Translations under genes and position numbers: made by a program
From: Candidatus Competibacteraceae bacterium
GTDB taxonomy: Bacteria; Pseudomonadota; Gammaproteobacteria; Competibacterales; Competibacteraceae
Length of the DNA stretch: 64,000 bases
Direction: 5' to 3'
NCBI GenBank assembly: GCA_016712625.1
Contig: JADJQQ010000018.1
Coordinates: 1-64,000 of the forward strand
Shown here: positions 20,730-31,744 of the stretch, in pieces
Layout: the number at the start of each line of letters is the position of its first letter
How positions within the stretch are numbered: position 1 is the stretch's first letter
The notes under the pieces: model-generated
What the model saw: only the letters and a program-made list of their open reading frames with translations
Told to the model about the DNA's origin: nothing
The model's database searches: none

Positions 20730-21197
20730 TCACTCCATCCACGGCACTTCCGCCCACCGCGTGGTGTAAGCCGGCGATTGGTAGGTTTGGCGCATCGCCC
20801 AGCCGTGTTGAAACCCTTCGGTCCCGAACCGCACGGTCCCCCGGCCCAGCCGGGCGTTGACCGCATCCAGCGTTTCCATCAGTCGCCGCGACCGCGCGCC
20901 GTCGCCCGGTTCGAACAGCGCCGCCTGCCGCCGGTCGGCCGATGACAGCGAGAGCAGCATCACACCGGCTTTTTTGTAACGGAAGCCCGGCCGGTAAATG
21001 GCGGCCACCCCGCGCAGCGCCTGCCCGATCAGCAACCGCGTGTCCGCCGTGGGCGCGGCCAGCGTGAGGGTGCAGTGGCTGTGGTACGGCGGATCGTTGG
21101 CATTGAAGGGGTTGGTGCCGATGAACACTTGGAGGCCACCGGCTTCCGAGCGCTGCCGGCGCAAGCGCACCGCCGCGCGGGTCACATGAAAGGTCAC
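20730..21197 (-). pseudogene. umuC: UmuC (DNA polymerase V subunit) C-terminal fragment
   Basis: FIGTNPFNANDPPYHSHCTL, LIGQALRGVAAIYRPGFRYKKAGVMLL and VNARLGRGTVRFGTEGFQHGWAMRQTYQSPAYTTRW form the little-finger and C-terminal region of Y-family polymerase UmuC. The frame is open for 155 residues, but the catalytic palm and fingers (about 270 residues) are missing. Upstream lies the end of an unrelated ATPase gene. It is therefore a recombination remnant. Confidence 0.85.
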
Positions 21198-21205
21198 GGC
21201 TTCCT

Positions 21206-22265
21206 TTAGCTCGCCTCGGCGAACAAGTCGAGTTTCCAGTGGAACGACCGATAGCAGGGGCTGATAGAGTCGGTCCAGCGCCGGCCCAAGGGCAAGGTCT
21301 CGGCAACCTGCCGCTGCGCCTCCCAGGACAAATGCGCTTCCGGCTCCTCAAGGCCAGCGACCGCCGCTTGACTCATGGCCAACAGCCCAGCCATCAACAC
21401 CCATTGCTGCGGACCGCTGCCGCGATGCGCCATGGGATAATCGCCCAGCAGCAATTCCAGCTTACCATCCGCCGTGACCACTGGTAGCGGTTCCGACAGT
21501 GCGAAAGGTCGGTTAGTTACCAATGGCGCGAAACGTTCGCGGAACAATTTACGCCGATCCGCCTCGAATCCGCTAGCAGCCTGGAACAACCGTAGTTTGA
21601 GATTGCGGCCCGTTGGGTCAAGCGATTTATCCCAATCATTAGTTGGCTCGCGCGGCAACGACTCATCGTCGAAACGTCGTTCGGCGCCGATCTGTTGCCA
21701 TGGATTTTGCAGCGGCCAACGCAATACCTCTGCATCCTTATTGAGTAAAAATCTCGTCGATTGGCAACGGTTTATCAGGCTTGCGTCCATCGGGCCATAT
21801 CGCGGTTAGCACGGTGCAATGGAACTGACTACTATACTCGTGACTGACGCGAAACCCGGAACCGATAGCGTCGTTCACTGTCGGAAGAGGCTATCAGCAA
21901 AAGCTCGCCTTCCAACTCGAATTGATCGCTCCCATAGCGAAACAATGCTTCGGGATGTGGACCCAGTATGCCGGCGAATCGGGTGAAGCTTTATCCGACC
22001 AGTCGGGCTCGTAGGTTTCCTAAAGCCCGAATTCGAGACCCCTTTCAAATAAATCACGTCTTTTAATCAGTTTTGGCGTGGCCAGCGCCAAGGCTTGTAC
22101 GATTCTCAGCCAGACGCCCACCACCTGAATCAGATTGGATTTACCGGTGTCGTTCTCGCCGTATAGCAGTACAACTGGCGGCAAGTCTTCCACTTGAACG
22201 TCGCGCAGACTGCGGAAATCGCGCGCCGCGAACGAGGTCAAGCGTAAACCACAATGGGGTTGCAT
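21206..22265 (-). pseudogene. AAA-type (SMC/RecF-like) ATPase at the end of the CRISPR operon (broken)
   Basis: The start MQPHCGLRLTSFAARDFRSL leads into PPVVLLYGENDTGKSNLIQ (Walker A). The 3' part has RGSGPQQWVLMAGLLAMSQAAVAGLEEPEAHL (ABC-type signature plus Walker B), so it belongs to the AAA_15/AAA_21 class of SMC-like ATPases. The middle is damaged: an in-frame TAG near 22,020 and further frame changes up to 21,790. It follows the last RAMP gene directly, which suggests an accessory factor of the type III system. Its role is unknown. Confidence 0.7.
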
Positions 22266-22269
22266 ATTC

Positions 22270-24558
22270 ACTACGTTTACCCTCCCCCACCAATCGCTGT
22301 TGAATGGTCTGCAACCGTTCACGGGTTCTGCGGTTGACACCGATGGCTCCGCGAATCAGAGCCCAAGCGCGCTGGCGCCGAGGTTCGTCCAAGGCCGCCA
22401 ACTGGTGCAACAAGGCATTGTCAATCGCTTCCAACTGTTCCCGCTGGCCGCGTCCACTGTCTTGCAAAATCGCTTGCAGGGCTTGCAAGGCGGGAGTCGA
22501 GGCAATCCAATCTTTTTCGACAACCGGATTTGTTTTCGATGCTATTGGGGAAAAACCGGCCGCTGGCGCGGGTGGCGGCGGTTCGAGTTGCCCCAGCACG
22601 CCCGCCGGGGTTGGCAATACTTGGCGATCGCGGAATTTCTTCAACTCGAGCGCGGGGATATAGGCGGTTTTTTCCCGTTTAGGTTGGTTTTCCCAGTCGA
22701 GCAACATCCCCAGCGTTCGCAGGCGGGGGATTTCCCATAACCCGGTATTGTCCGGCACGGTTGAAGCCGGCACTTTGGTGTTGAGGTGTTGCACGATGGC
22801 CTTGCGAAACGCTTCGCGGGCTTCGGCCAATTTACCGTTCTGGTCGGCCTGCTCCAGCCGGCCATCCGCCGCCAAGGATCGATAACGCTTTACCGGATCG
22901 TACAGGATTGTGGCGGCTTCGACCCGAACCGACCCCATTCCCAGCGGTTTGCCCATGCCCAAATGATGGCGATAGTCCGCCGGCAGTTCTAGGGCGGCGA
23001 GGAGAGCGCCTAATTCCAACTGGTTGAGGTTCTCGAAACGTACCCGCCCACGGAAACTGACTCCCGGTTTCACCGGGCGGATGACGGTGTATTGCTTCAG
23101 GCTTTTCTTCGGTTGGTCTATTTGCAATTCTTGGGCGTCGGGCTGTCCTCGATGCCAGTACAGCTTGAAGCCGCGTAGCGCCGTGGTTGTCAAGCCTCCA
23201 CTATCCGGCGGTGGCGCTGAATAGCTCAGTAGCTTTTCCTTCCGACCTTCTGGGTCGCTCTGTACCAGGTAGTTTTGATACGAGGTTGGTTTAGGCTTGG
23301 ATAATACCGCTGGCCAGCGGATACCGTCTTCCCCCTCCAAAAAAGGCGAGCCGCTACCGATCCATTCGGCGTCGTCAAAACGCAGCCGGCTTTTGTGCGA
23401 CCCGGTTTGAGATTTGTCATCCTGCGGTTCGCCGTTGACCGTGCCAAAAATCGCCTCGGACAAATCCAAGGGGCCGTCGGCATCCACGGTGAACTGTGGT
23501 GCGTAATCGCCGGTGTAATTTTTGTACGGCAGGCGAAAGAACAAGGTGGGTCCGATGAATTCCAGCTTGCCGCTCGGGTCCAGCAGATAAAACAGTGGGT
23601 CGCCGGGCTGTAGGATTCTGCGGCAGGAATGCCGCGCTGCTGATCGCGATCCTCGCAAAACTGTTCCCACATGGTTTCTGGAATCGGGATGGGAGTAGCT
23701 TTCGTATCCTGCTCGTAAATCACCGTGTGCATGTGGCGGCTGCCCATTCGTCCCGAATAGATCAACTTGCCAGGCTCCATACCGGCTGGCGCCGCGGCGG
23801 GACTTGCAGTCCGGGCAGCCAGATTTTCGGTACGGGCATAGTGCAGGATGAGGCCGCCGCGATGCGGATAGGGTTTCTTCGGTTCGGGCTTGACCCAGAC
23901 ATCCTCAACATCATTTTCTTGCGTCGTCGAAAAACCATGCCGGCCTAGCGTGTCCAGCTTTACCCGCACGAAGCTAACGCCATTAAGCTTGCGGGCCGGC
24001 CGAATCCGCCATTCACTGGCTGTCTGGCCCGCTTTCCAGATAACCCGCCTGCACCCGGTCGTTGGGATAGTCGAACTGCATGTTTTTGATTCGTTTAAGG
24101 AATCTTTCGTTGTACGCCTGGCCGGTTGGCGTGTTCTGGTCGGCCACCGCCCGATGCACCAGTTTTTCGTCGAGAATGCGTTGCGCATCACTTGGCTTAG
24201 ATCGCCGGGTAAGCCGACTGTAGGCCAGGATTTCCACCAACGCCCGCGTCATGCCGCGCAAGCTGGAACCGGGAATGACCGGCCGTCGCTCGTCGCCGAG
24301 GTGATAAAACGCCTGGCGCGGACGGGATTGCTGGACCGTCTGATTTTCCTGATCGGGCGGATAGGCGCTGCGGGTGTAAAGCTCGGTCTCGGTGGTGATC
24401 GTCAGTTCGATGAAACCGTGCAGGCGCTCCGGGTCCAACCGGTCGTGTTGCCGGAAAGGTTCAGCGTGGAAAATCGCCTCCGGCAGCGGCACGAAATTGT
24501 ACGGAGCCTGGCCCTGTCGGCTGCTGTCCACAGGGGTCACATGTTCGGGAAGAAGCAT
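22270..24558 (-). pseudogene. Large RAMP protein, TIGR03986 type (two frameshifts)
   Basis: It starts MLLPEHVTP and soon shows PYNFVPLPEAIFHAEPFRQHDRL and RPVIPGSSLRGMTRALVEILAYSRL, the N-terminal signature of TIGR03986 RAMP proteins of type III-D loci. The long third segment includes ALRGFKLYWHR, KPGVSFRGRVRFENLNQLELGALLAALELP and HHLGMGKPLGMGSVRV, the glycine-rich RAMP loop. Frame changes lie near 24,015 and 23,640. The last frame overruns into the ATPase gene, so a further indel near the 3' end is likely. About 750 residues if repaired; it would form part of the crRNA-bound backbone. Confidence 0.8.
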
Positions 24559-24570
24559 GTCGTTCTCCTT

Positions 24571-25071
24571 CTAGGGTTCCAGGGCCAGCAATCGATGTTC
24601 GGCCACGCGCAACAGGCCGGTTTCCGGCTCCATCGCCAGATAATGGCGCGCTCGTAGCCATCGGTACGTAAACGTCCATGTAGATTCAGATGTGGGTTCA
24701 GGTAACTGCCGTAAACCGTAATTCCGCTCCTGCCAAGCGGCGTATTCCTCGCCGTGGACACCCTCGCTTACGAGACGGGCCTCCAGACCCGTATCGGCCC
24801 GCCATACCCGTAACTCCCGTTCGGCATCGAACAGCCGCAGATTGAGCAACGTGTCATGCCGCAGCAACACCTCCACGCCGCTGCTGGCATTGGTGGTCAA
24901 ATCCAGTTCGCCATCGTGCACCCGGCCCCAGATGACGCCGCCGAAGGTCTGGCCAAAGAGCCAGCCGGTCGGCCTCCGCCAGGCGGCGGTCAGGGCCGCG
25001 CGTAAATCGGCGCCGGTCAGTTCCACCGGCTCGAATTGGAGATACCGATTTTCCAGATGAACCTTGCTCAT
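24571..25071 (-). CDS. csx19: Csx19 family protein (type III-D)
   Basis: The 166-residue intact protein has GWLFGQTFGGVIWGRVHDGEL, LNLRLFDAERELRVWRADTGLEARLV and, near its end, RYHYLAMEPETGLLRVAEHRLLAL-like sequence. This pattern (LRLF...ELRxWR...TGLxRxxxHRL) fits the Csx19/TIGR03984 proteins found with Csx10 in type III-D systems. The molecular role of Csx19 is not established. The start overlaps the upstream RAMP stop by four bases, and a RAMP gene follows 12 bases downstream. Confidence 0.72.
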   Translation of the reverse strand: MSKVHLENRYLQFEPVELTGADLRAALTAAWRRPTGWLFGQTFGGVIWGRVHDGELDLTTNASSGVEVLLRHDTLLNLRLFDAERELRVWRADTGLEARLVSEGVHGEEYAAWQERNYGLRQLPEPTSESTWTFTYRWLRARHYLAMEPETGLLRVAEHRLLALEP

Positions 25072-26560
25072 TGGCTGCCTCCATTGCAGAGATAATGATG
25101 CAGGGCGTCAAATTCCGCCTGAAACGCCGTAGCGGGTTCGCAACGGACCGTGCCACCGTCTTGCAGGTACAGCTTGACCGGTGGTTCGGCGACCACGGCG
25201 AATGGTTTACTGGGTAGCGGCTGCAACCGGCCCCGTCCAACCCCGCTTTCCGCTCCGACCGTCAACTCGCCGGCGGCCAAGTCGCGCAACGCCAGCAGCA
25301 GTAATGCTCGCGCCGGTCCAGCCCAATCCTCGTTACTGGCTTGCAGACGCAGTTCCAGCTTGACCTCTCCACCGTATTGGGCGTCCTCGGTAAACAGCAG
25401 GCTTTCCACCGCGCCGCCGGTCCACGGATCGATCCGCACTCGGGTATGGCGCAATGGTTTTCCACCTCAATACATGCCTCGCGAACCGTGACCCGCGAGG
25501 CCCAAGCCTTTTGGTTACTGCGGATTTCGGCCGGTCCGAACATTTCATCCACCAACCTGTCGGCGAGTTGTTTGCCGGACTGACCGGCCAAGGTCAGCGC
25601 GATGCGTCGGCAGCGATGGCGCAACACGCCGCCCAATGAGGTTGCGGGCAACACGCTTTCCAGGGTCGAAGCGTCATCCCGCCAACGTAAGCGTTGCAGG
25701 TGGCTGCGATCCGGTTGATCCGGGTCGTGGCCTTCCGAGCCTATCAGCAGTGAACCGGCCAGCTTCAAATTCAGGGTCACACTGAAATCACCGGTCTCCG
25801 TCAATTGGGGCAAAGCCACCTTTAGGTATTTCGCCAGGGCGGCGGTATCCCGGTACGCGACCGGCGCGACCTTCGGCCAGTCCTTCGGCCAATCTTCCGG
25901 CAGACCGTGCAGTTTCCGGCCCAGCCAGGCATACCAACCGGCGGGTGTATCCAGTCGGTAATCCTCCACTTGCCAGTACCCTTCAGGTCCGGCCGCCAAC
26001 CGGGTTTCACCGAAACCGCGCCGGGTCCGTGCGCCGAGCACCAACTGACCGTTTTCCAGGGCCAGCAGGATGCGCAGCAAGCCGCGCAGCAGCGATTCGT
26101 CCTGTTCCGGTTTTCCAAACAACTCCAGTTGGCCGCGCAAATGAAAGCGAACGCCGACGAGCAGTAATTCCAGACCGTATTTTTTGTTTTTCGCGGCTAC
26201 CCCCGAGCACGCCTCAATCGCCACGCCGTCACGCAATTCGGTGGGAACCGGTCCCTCTGAAGCAATCCGCGCATCGCCGAGCAGCAACCGGGCTTGCTTG
26301 CCCTCTGGATCGCCCCAGTTAGCGCCGAATAGGGCTTGGGCCGCATCCTTATCCACTCTGGCCAACAGCGCCCGCAGCAGTCCGGTCAGTGTCGCGCCCG
26401 ACAGATAAGGCCGTCCCTCCCCGTCGCGCAACAGGGGGCGATCCGAAGTCGCATCGGCATCCGCGCCGCCGAGATGGCAAGGGGAGGCCAGTTCCAGCAG
26501 GCCGGTCCATACCAGGCGGCGGCCTATGTCACGGTATTTCAGAAAATGGGCGGCCATCAT
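25068..26560 (-). pseudogene. Double-RAMP (Csm3-like) backbone protein, one frameshift
   Basis: The first RAMP unit reads GLLELASPCHLGGADAD, PYLSGATLTGLLRALLA and LGARTRRGFGETRL (glycine-rich loop). The second reads NLKLAGSLLIGSEGHD, ESVLPATSLGGVLRHRCRRI and, after a frame change near 25,455, ESGVGRGRLQPL. Two RAMP folds in one chain of about 497 residues is typical of the Csm3-like fusions in type III-D. Conserved acidic residues in the thumb-like loops would cut target RNA; they cannot be assigned here with certainty. The gene overlaps csx19. Confidence 0.8.
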
Positions 26561-28366
26561 TCACCTCCGCGCCATCGCGCCGACGGAGTGTTTTTGCGCG
26601 CACCGTCGCAACTGTTCGCAAAACGCATCCAAATAGGTTTGCAGCAACCGCCAGCGGTCATCGTCGCTCAACAGGTCGAGCTTCAGATTGAGCCGCGTGC
26701 AGACTTCGACGACTTCGATGCAGCCAATCCATTCCGGCGGATTAGGAGCCTCGCCCAGCATCCAGGCAATTAGCCAGTCGAGTAAGGTTTTCCCGCCCCG
26801 GCGGGGCGCGTCAACGCCTGACCGGCCTTTTTCAAACCCTTATCTTGGGGCCGGTAGCTGGCCCGCAGCAGGAAGTCATGTACCTCGCCGGCATTGGCGG
26901 CCGTGCGGATGCGCGCCCGCAATCGGCCGATCAAGGCTGGCGATGACGGCGGCCGGATGACCTGGTTGGCATCCTCCACGGCGCGGTGGATGAGCGCCCG
27001 CCGCAGGGCGTTGCGCAGCAGATTGCGTTGCAGGAAAACCAGTTCCGGGGACGGCGGAGAAGATGGTACTTCGGACTCCGGAATCCACCAGAAATTCTCT
27101 TCCTCGCTGGTCTGAATTTTAAGGGCGCCATGCCACTGCACCGTGACCCGCCCGAAGCCTTCGGTCCGCCGCGCGCCGATACCTTGCCAAAGCAACTCGG
27201 CCAGCCGCGCCGGCTCCGGTCGGGCGTTTTCGTAAACCAGCACGCTGCCGGCAGTCACCGCCGGATGCGACGGGCGCGGCATCCGCCAGTGCGATACGTA
27301 GCCGGTTACCGAGCGACTGCCGAGATAACGGGTTGTCGGCGCCTGGTCGATTCCCAGTGCCTCGTAGATCCTGTTCCAACGCGCGAGGATCGGGCAGACC
27401 GTGATTGTTGACGCCGAGATAATCGGACAGCAGGGTAACGACCAGCCGGCCTTGCTCCTGTTCCTCATCCGTGAATTCCTGTCGTTCAGGAGCTTCCCGC
27501 CAGCTTTCGGCGGCGGCTTCATTAAGTATTTCCAGTTGCGCCCAACCGCCATAGGTAGCAGTGCGCGAGCGGCCGAGCGGCAAGGGTCCGGCTGTTAGCA
27601 GGGCACGGATGATGACGGTATCCTCCGCTGTTTCGCAAAGGATGTGGCCGATGAACCGTTCGCCGGCATCCAGCGCGACATAGGAAAACATCACGCCATT
27701 TTTGGAACGTCCGGCTTCCCGGTCGTCTCGGGTGTGATGCAAGCGGGTGGTCAGGGAAGGTTTTCGGCCCGATAGCTGGTATTCCGCTGTTTTTTTCTCT
27801 TCAAAATCTTCGTCTTCCTCGTCTTCCTTGTCTTCCTCAGGGGGTTTGGTCCTGATTTCCCGCAATTGCACGAATGGCGACTCAAGGGGTTTCCATTGGC
27901 TATTGGGTTCTTTTTTAACGAGATTCTCGAAGCATGGGTTTGCATGATCGAAAGCAGGGTTCGATTCGCCTTTGCGGTTTACCATGCTCGACGGACACGG
28001 CAACAATTGCTTTCCGTCATAACTTTCGGCGTAGGCGTTCAACCACCGTACCGAGCTATCCAGGAAATAACGCCGGAATTCAGGGTCGCCAGCCGGATCG
28101 GCGCAAGCGGGGCGTTGCTGACCCAGCCAGCGCCAGGCTATGGCGCCGAGCACGGTGCTGCCGCTAATGCAAATCCGGGTTTCGACGGTGCTGGTCTCGC
28201 CGCCCGCCATGGCAAGCACGGCCGGAGCCGTGAGAGTCAACCGGTAACTGATTACGCGCCGGTTGGTGGTTGAAGGGATCGACGGTTCCGGTTGAGTCGC
28301 GGGTGGTTCGGTAGCCGATGACTCGGTAGGCGGTTGCCTTAGAGCCGTCAGCCAAGTCGTGGTCAC
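26561..28366 (-). pseudogene. csx10: Csx10-like RAMP protein (frameshifted)
   Basis: Csx10 is the Cas5-like subunit that defines type III-D. It shows a Pro/Thr-rich start, then VISYRLTLTAPAVLAMAGGE, ICISGSTVLGAIAWRWLGQ (the Csx10 insertion-gate motif), LPLGRSRTATYGGWAQLEI and, after a frame change near 27,380, GIGARRTEGFGRVTVQW. An unusual acidic run (PPEEDKEDEEDEDFEEKK) interrupts the middle. A second frame change near 26,795 joins a C-terminal helical tail ending at 26,561. About 600 residues when repaired. It overlaps the upstream RAMP gene (ATGA). Confidence 0.75.
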
Positions 28367-28989
28367 CTCTTTTTCTGCTCATCGAGCACCCGCAATAGCA
28401 CCTCACCCCAACCGTGGTTGCGATGTAAACCGGCCCGGTTCACGGCCACCGCGCAGGCGGCGAGCAGAGCCTGTTCGGCGCTATCGAGCGGTCGATGAGC
28501 ATCGACCGGCGCGCATAGCCGCAAGCCGGCCCGTAACAACCGGGCGCTGCGCAGGCTGTGCGCTTCCGGCGCGCCGCTCTCGGAATCTATCTTGGTTTGG
28601 TGACGAACAGTGGTCAGGGCGGCTAGCACTTCGGCCTGAGTCCAGTATTGCCGCTCGCGTGGCTGGTGTCGATTGCACTGGACTGCTGCTTGCAAATCGT
28701 CCGGTAACCGACCGTTGCCAAAGGTGAGACTACCTCGGTCGGCTTGAAAGGGCGCGCCAAACAGACGTGTCGCCACCTCATGCCAGGGACCGTTATCGTG
28801 CTTTTCCAGCACGCGCAGAATCTGTGCCAATTCTTCCAGCAGCAAACCCTTTAAAGTCCGCCCGCGCACGATGGGCAATCGGGTTTGCGGATCGATTTCC
28901 AGTTCGGTATCGACCGTACCAACTCGACCGCCGCCGCTACCAGCAAAGCAGGTGTCGGAAAGCAATTCCATTTCCAGATACAGTTTCAT
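28363..28989 (-). CDS. Csm3-like RAMP protein
   Basis: The intact 208-residue single-RAMP protein has MKLYLEMELLSDTCFAGSGGG, DPQTRLPIVRGRTLKGLLLEEL and a C-terminal GLHRNHGWGEVLLRVL, the glycine-rich loop. It would be one unit of the Cas7-type filament that holds the crRNA. It lies six bases from the cas10 stop and overlaps the csx10 start. Subtype-specific naming is uncertain because III-D systems carry several Csm3-like proteins. Confidence 0.78.
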   Translation of the reverse strand: MKLYLEMELLSDTCFAGSGGGRVGTVDTELEIDPQTRLPIVRGRTLKGLLLEELAQILRVLEKHDNGPWHEVATRLFGAPFQADRGSLTFGNGRLPDDLQAAVQCNRHQPRERQYWTQAEVLAALTTVRHQTKIDSESGAPEAHSLRSARLLRAGLRLCAPVDAHRPLDSAEQALLAACAVAVNRAGLHRNHGWGEVLLRVLDEQKKR

Positions 28990-28994
28990 GGCGA

Positions 28995-30577
28995 TTATCC
29001 CGCTGCCGGTTCTTCTTTACCGTTTATGGCGTAGCAGCGTAGCGGTAATATCCGGTCCATCAGTTCAATGGCGTCCAAATAGGGTGTTTCGTTATTAGGG
29101 AAACCATCCGACATCGGTAAGTGTTTTGGTTCCGGCAGCCATAATCCATCCATCTTGCTGCCCCGCTCTTCAGCGCGCGACAGACCAAAGCGGTCGCGCC
29201 ACCGGTCGAGATGAATTTTGGTAACGCTGGCGCCCTGATGGAGAACGTCAGCCAGTTCCTTGAAGCGGGTGTGGGTTTCTTCCTGTTGTTGCAGAGCATG
29301 AACCAGAGTGTTGCGAAACCAGTTCCAATCTTGGTAAGATCTCGTCGCTGGCAGATTGCCGATCACGTAATATGGCCGGGCATGCAACTGCTCCTGCTTG
29401 TCACTGGCGGCGCGGTACAAGTCGTCTTTTCGCCGCTGGTCGTGCATGGCCAAACCGGCGCCCGCGATGAATTCCCAGTCTAGCGCCGAAATGTCGGCCG
29501 ATTCGCCGTACTTCTTTTGCCGATCACGCAAATACTGTTTGGTTTTCTTGCATAAATCCTCGGCTAACTGGTAGGCGCGATAAAACGGGTAATGCACGCG
29601 AACCAAAGCGATACCGGCGCAAGCATGGGCCGGCTCGCCCAGTAAATCACCCGTATGGTGATGCCATGCACGGAGCAGTTCGGCAGCCAAATCCAAAGCG
29701 AAACGAGCATCGCAGACCAATGTGATGTCGTCGCCACCGTAGACTATCGGACGGACAGGGAAACAGGGGTTTTTCTTCTTGTCGAGGCTCAGTTTAAATC
29801 CACCCTTATCAACGTCCGTAATCCCATTGAGATTGGCTATCACCCAATCCAAAGCTGCGCGCAAAGTACGCCTGCCGGCTTCGTTAACTTGCTTGGATAA
29901 CTCACACAGTTCTGGCAGCGTATGGGCTTTATCAAAACGCCGGCCTATGCTGTTGCCATCGAAATGAATGACCCCACCATGCTTTGGTCGCCGTGCGAGC
30001 GGCCTAGCTGATCGAACTGGTTCGTCCAGACCAGATCATCGGGCAAGGGATATATTTTTTGCAGATCTTCAGCAGCTTTCTTGCCGTAATTCAGGCGGGA
30101 CTTAGCGGCGGATCCAAGCCACTTTTCATCTCTTTTATCCCATTTTATTGCCGGTTCTCCAGTCGATACGCAAGCGGCTGTGAAACCGACGCCATCAAAC
30201 GCGGCTGGCGGCCAGCGCCCCGCTTTGTTGGCGTGCAACTGTCGATACAATGCTTTCCGCTGCTCCTTAAAATCGGCATCGCTGCCATCCCAAGGTTGAT
30301 GAGCGCAAGCCACGTATAAGCCAGGCGCGGTTTGATGCAAGCAGCGGCTGAGTTCGGTAGCGATTTTTTTGGCCTGATCGAGATCGGCTGTCGTCACCAT
30401 TGCATTGCCGCCACCAGACCATTTCAATTCGGCCCTCATCTTGTCAGCAACGATTTCCAACCATTTATCCAACGCCTGCTTAACGAGGTAAGAGCCACCC
30501 AGGTTCTCTTGAAGGGTGTTAGAGCCAAAGATATAAGGCTGAATGCCGGTAAGATCGTAGAGAGAAAGGTAGCTCAT
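28995..30577 (-). pseudogene. cas10: Cas10, type III large subunit without HD domain (one frameshift)
   Basis: It starts MSYLSLYDLTGIQPYIFGSNTLQENLGGSYLVKQAL, which is the first palm domain, so the N-terminal HD nuclease is absent. SGGGNAMVTT, then GVIHFDGNSIGRRFD, lead to PIVYGGDDITLVCD near 29,730. This is the GGDD cyclase motif that makes cyclic oligoadenylate. A single frame change near 29,975 splits the gene. About 525 residues. The ATG overlaps the CARF gene stop (ATGA), so effector and synthase are co-expressed. Confidence 0.88.
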
Positions 30578-31680
30578 GCTTGCAGTACCCATTCCCGGAT
30601 ACCTGCTAGCAATGTGACTGGGCGAACTTGTTCGCCAACTTGGCAAGGTGCCTTTTCGCCTTTGATGTGAGCTTGGCCAAATAAGCGCAGGGTATCGTAG
30701 CCCGGCCAGTGTTCCGCCTGAACCGTCCGTAAGACGGTCTGAGGATTCTCATGCAAGCAAACTACTGCGGCGCGAGCGTGCTCACCACCGATACGGGCGG
30801 CGCGGTTGACCACCTCGAAGAATTTTTCCTTGACATCCCGGTCTCGGCTTTGGGCGGCGCAAGAGAAAACAAAAACGCGATAACCGCGTGTGGCAACCAT
30901 ATCCATTTCAAAATCTGGGTCTTGGTCAACCTTCACATGCTGCTCAATATTGTCGAAAAGTGGTGTACCATCAATTTCTATTTGTTTGAGTTGATGAGCA
31001 AGCCATATTTCTAACCAGTCGCCTTGGAGAAATTTGCTGTTGCAAAAATCAGGGATATTTTCCAACCCTAGCTTGATTTCTCCGTACACATCAGCGAAAT
31101 TTTTATCTTTGTTCGCTTTATCGACCATTTGTTTGTATTTACCCCAGCTGATCCGACAACCGGCTTGATAAATTTTCTCAGCAAGTTCGACATATTCCAA
31201 CTCACAATGATGATTACCCCGCGCATGAGGTATTTTTCCAATATGCAGCAAACATTGTTCATCAAGACTAAGGCTTGGTAAATCCTTTTCTTCTCTAATC
31301 ATTCCGTCATCAAAGTACAATCTGCCATCCGATCCCAAATAGCTGGCATTTTCTGATCGTCCTCCCTTCTCTTTCCAAAATGAATGGACGTGAACCGCCA
31401 TCAATTTAGTGCCGCCGGTATAATTCAAACTGGTATTTGGCCAGTCTTCTGTAATTTCTCCTAATATTGCATGGATAGATTTTGCTTTTTGGTGGTCCTT
31501 GATTTCCAATGGCGAAATATTGCAGTTAGGTAATTTTCCCTTGAGGTGATTACTGATACGGTTTGTAACCTCCTGGACATCGTCAGTATAGAGCAACCAT
31601 AGACGGTTTGGCTTAAGTGTGCGAATCGAAACGATGACAGGCAAAGGATTGGAACCGACTGTGGCAATTAAAGTATTCAT
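30574..31680 (-). CDS. CARF-domain effector, Card1/Can2-like (DUF1887)
   Basis: The intact 368-residue protein has an N-terminal CARF fold (MNTLIATVGSNPLPV, LWLLYTDDVQ, and the ligand-loop LNYTGGTKLMAVH at about residues 87-99). It would sense cyclic oligoadenylate from Cas10. The C-terminal part (FLQGDWLEIWLAHQL, DFEMDMVATRGYRVFVFSCAAQ) has the layout of the PD-(D/E)XK nuclease of Card1. However, the E-x-K strand expected after the first acidic residues reads F-S-C-A-A. It may be a variant, a non-cleaving, or a differently arranged active site. It is the first gene of the operon. Confidence 0.8.
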   Translation of the reverse strand: MNTLIATVGSNPLPVIVSIRTLKPNRLWLLYTDDVQEVTNRISNHLKGKLPNCNISPLEIKDHQKAKSIHAILGEITEDWPNTSLNYTGGTKLMAVHVHSFWKEKGGRSENASYLGSDGRLYFDDGMIREEKDLPSLSLDEQCLLHIGKIPHARGNHHCELEYVELAEKIYQAGCRISWGKYKQMVDKANKDKNFADVYGEIKLGLENIPDFCNSKFLQGDWLEIWLAHQLKQIEIDGTPLFDNIEQHVKVDQDPDFEMDMVATRGYRVFVFSCAAQSRDRDVKEKFFEVVNRAARIGGEHARAAVVCLHENPQTVLRTVQAEHWPGYDTLRLFGQAHIKGEKAPCQVGEQVRPVTLLAGIREWVLQA

Positions 31681-31744
31681 TTTAACGATATCTCCTAATT
31701 TAACTTATTGATTTGAGAACGGGCAAAGCGGCGAGCTTCCTGCC

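Noticed and set aside
20317..21351. 344-codon minus-strand open frame over the UmuC fragment
   Set aside because: Its translation is Arg/Pro-rich without motifs, and the UmuC match lies in another frame.
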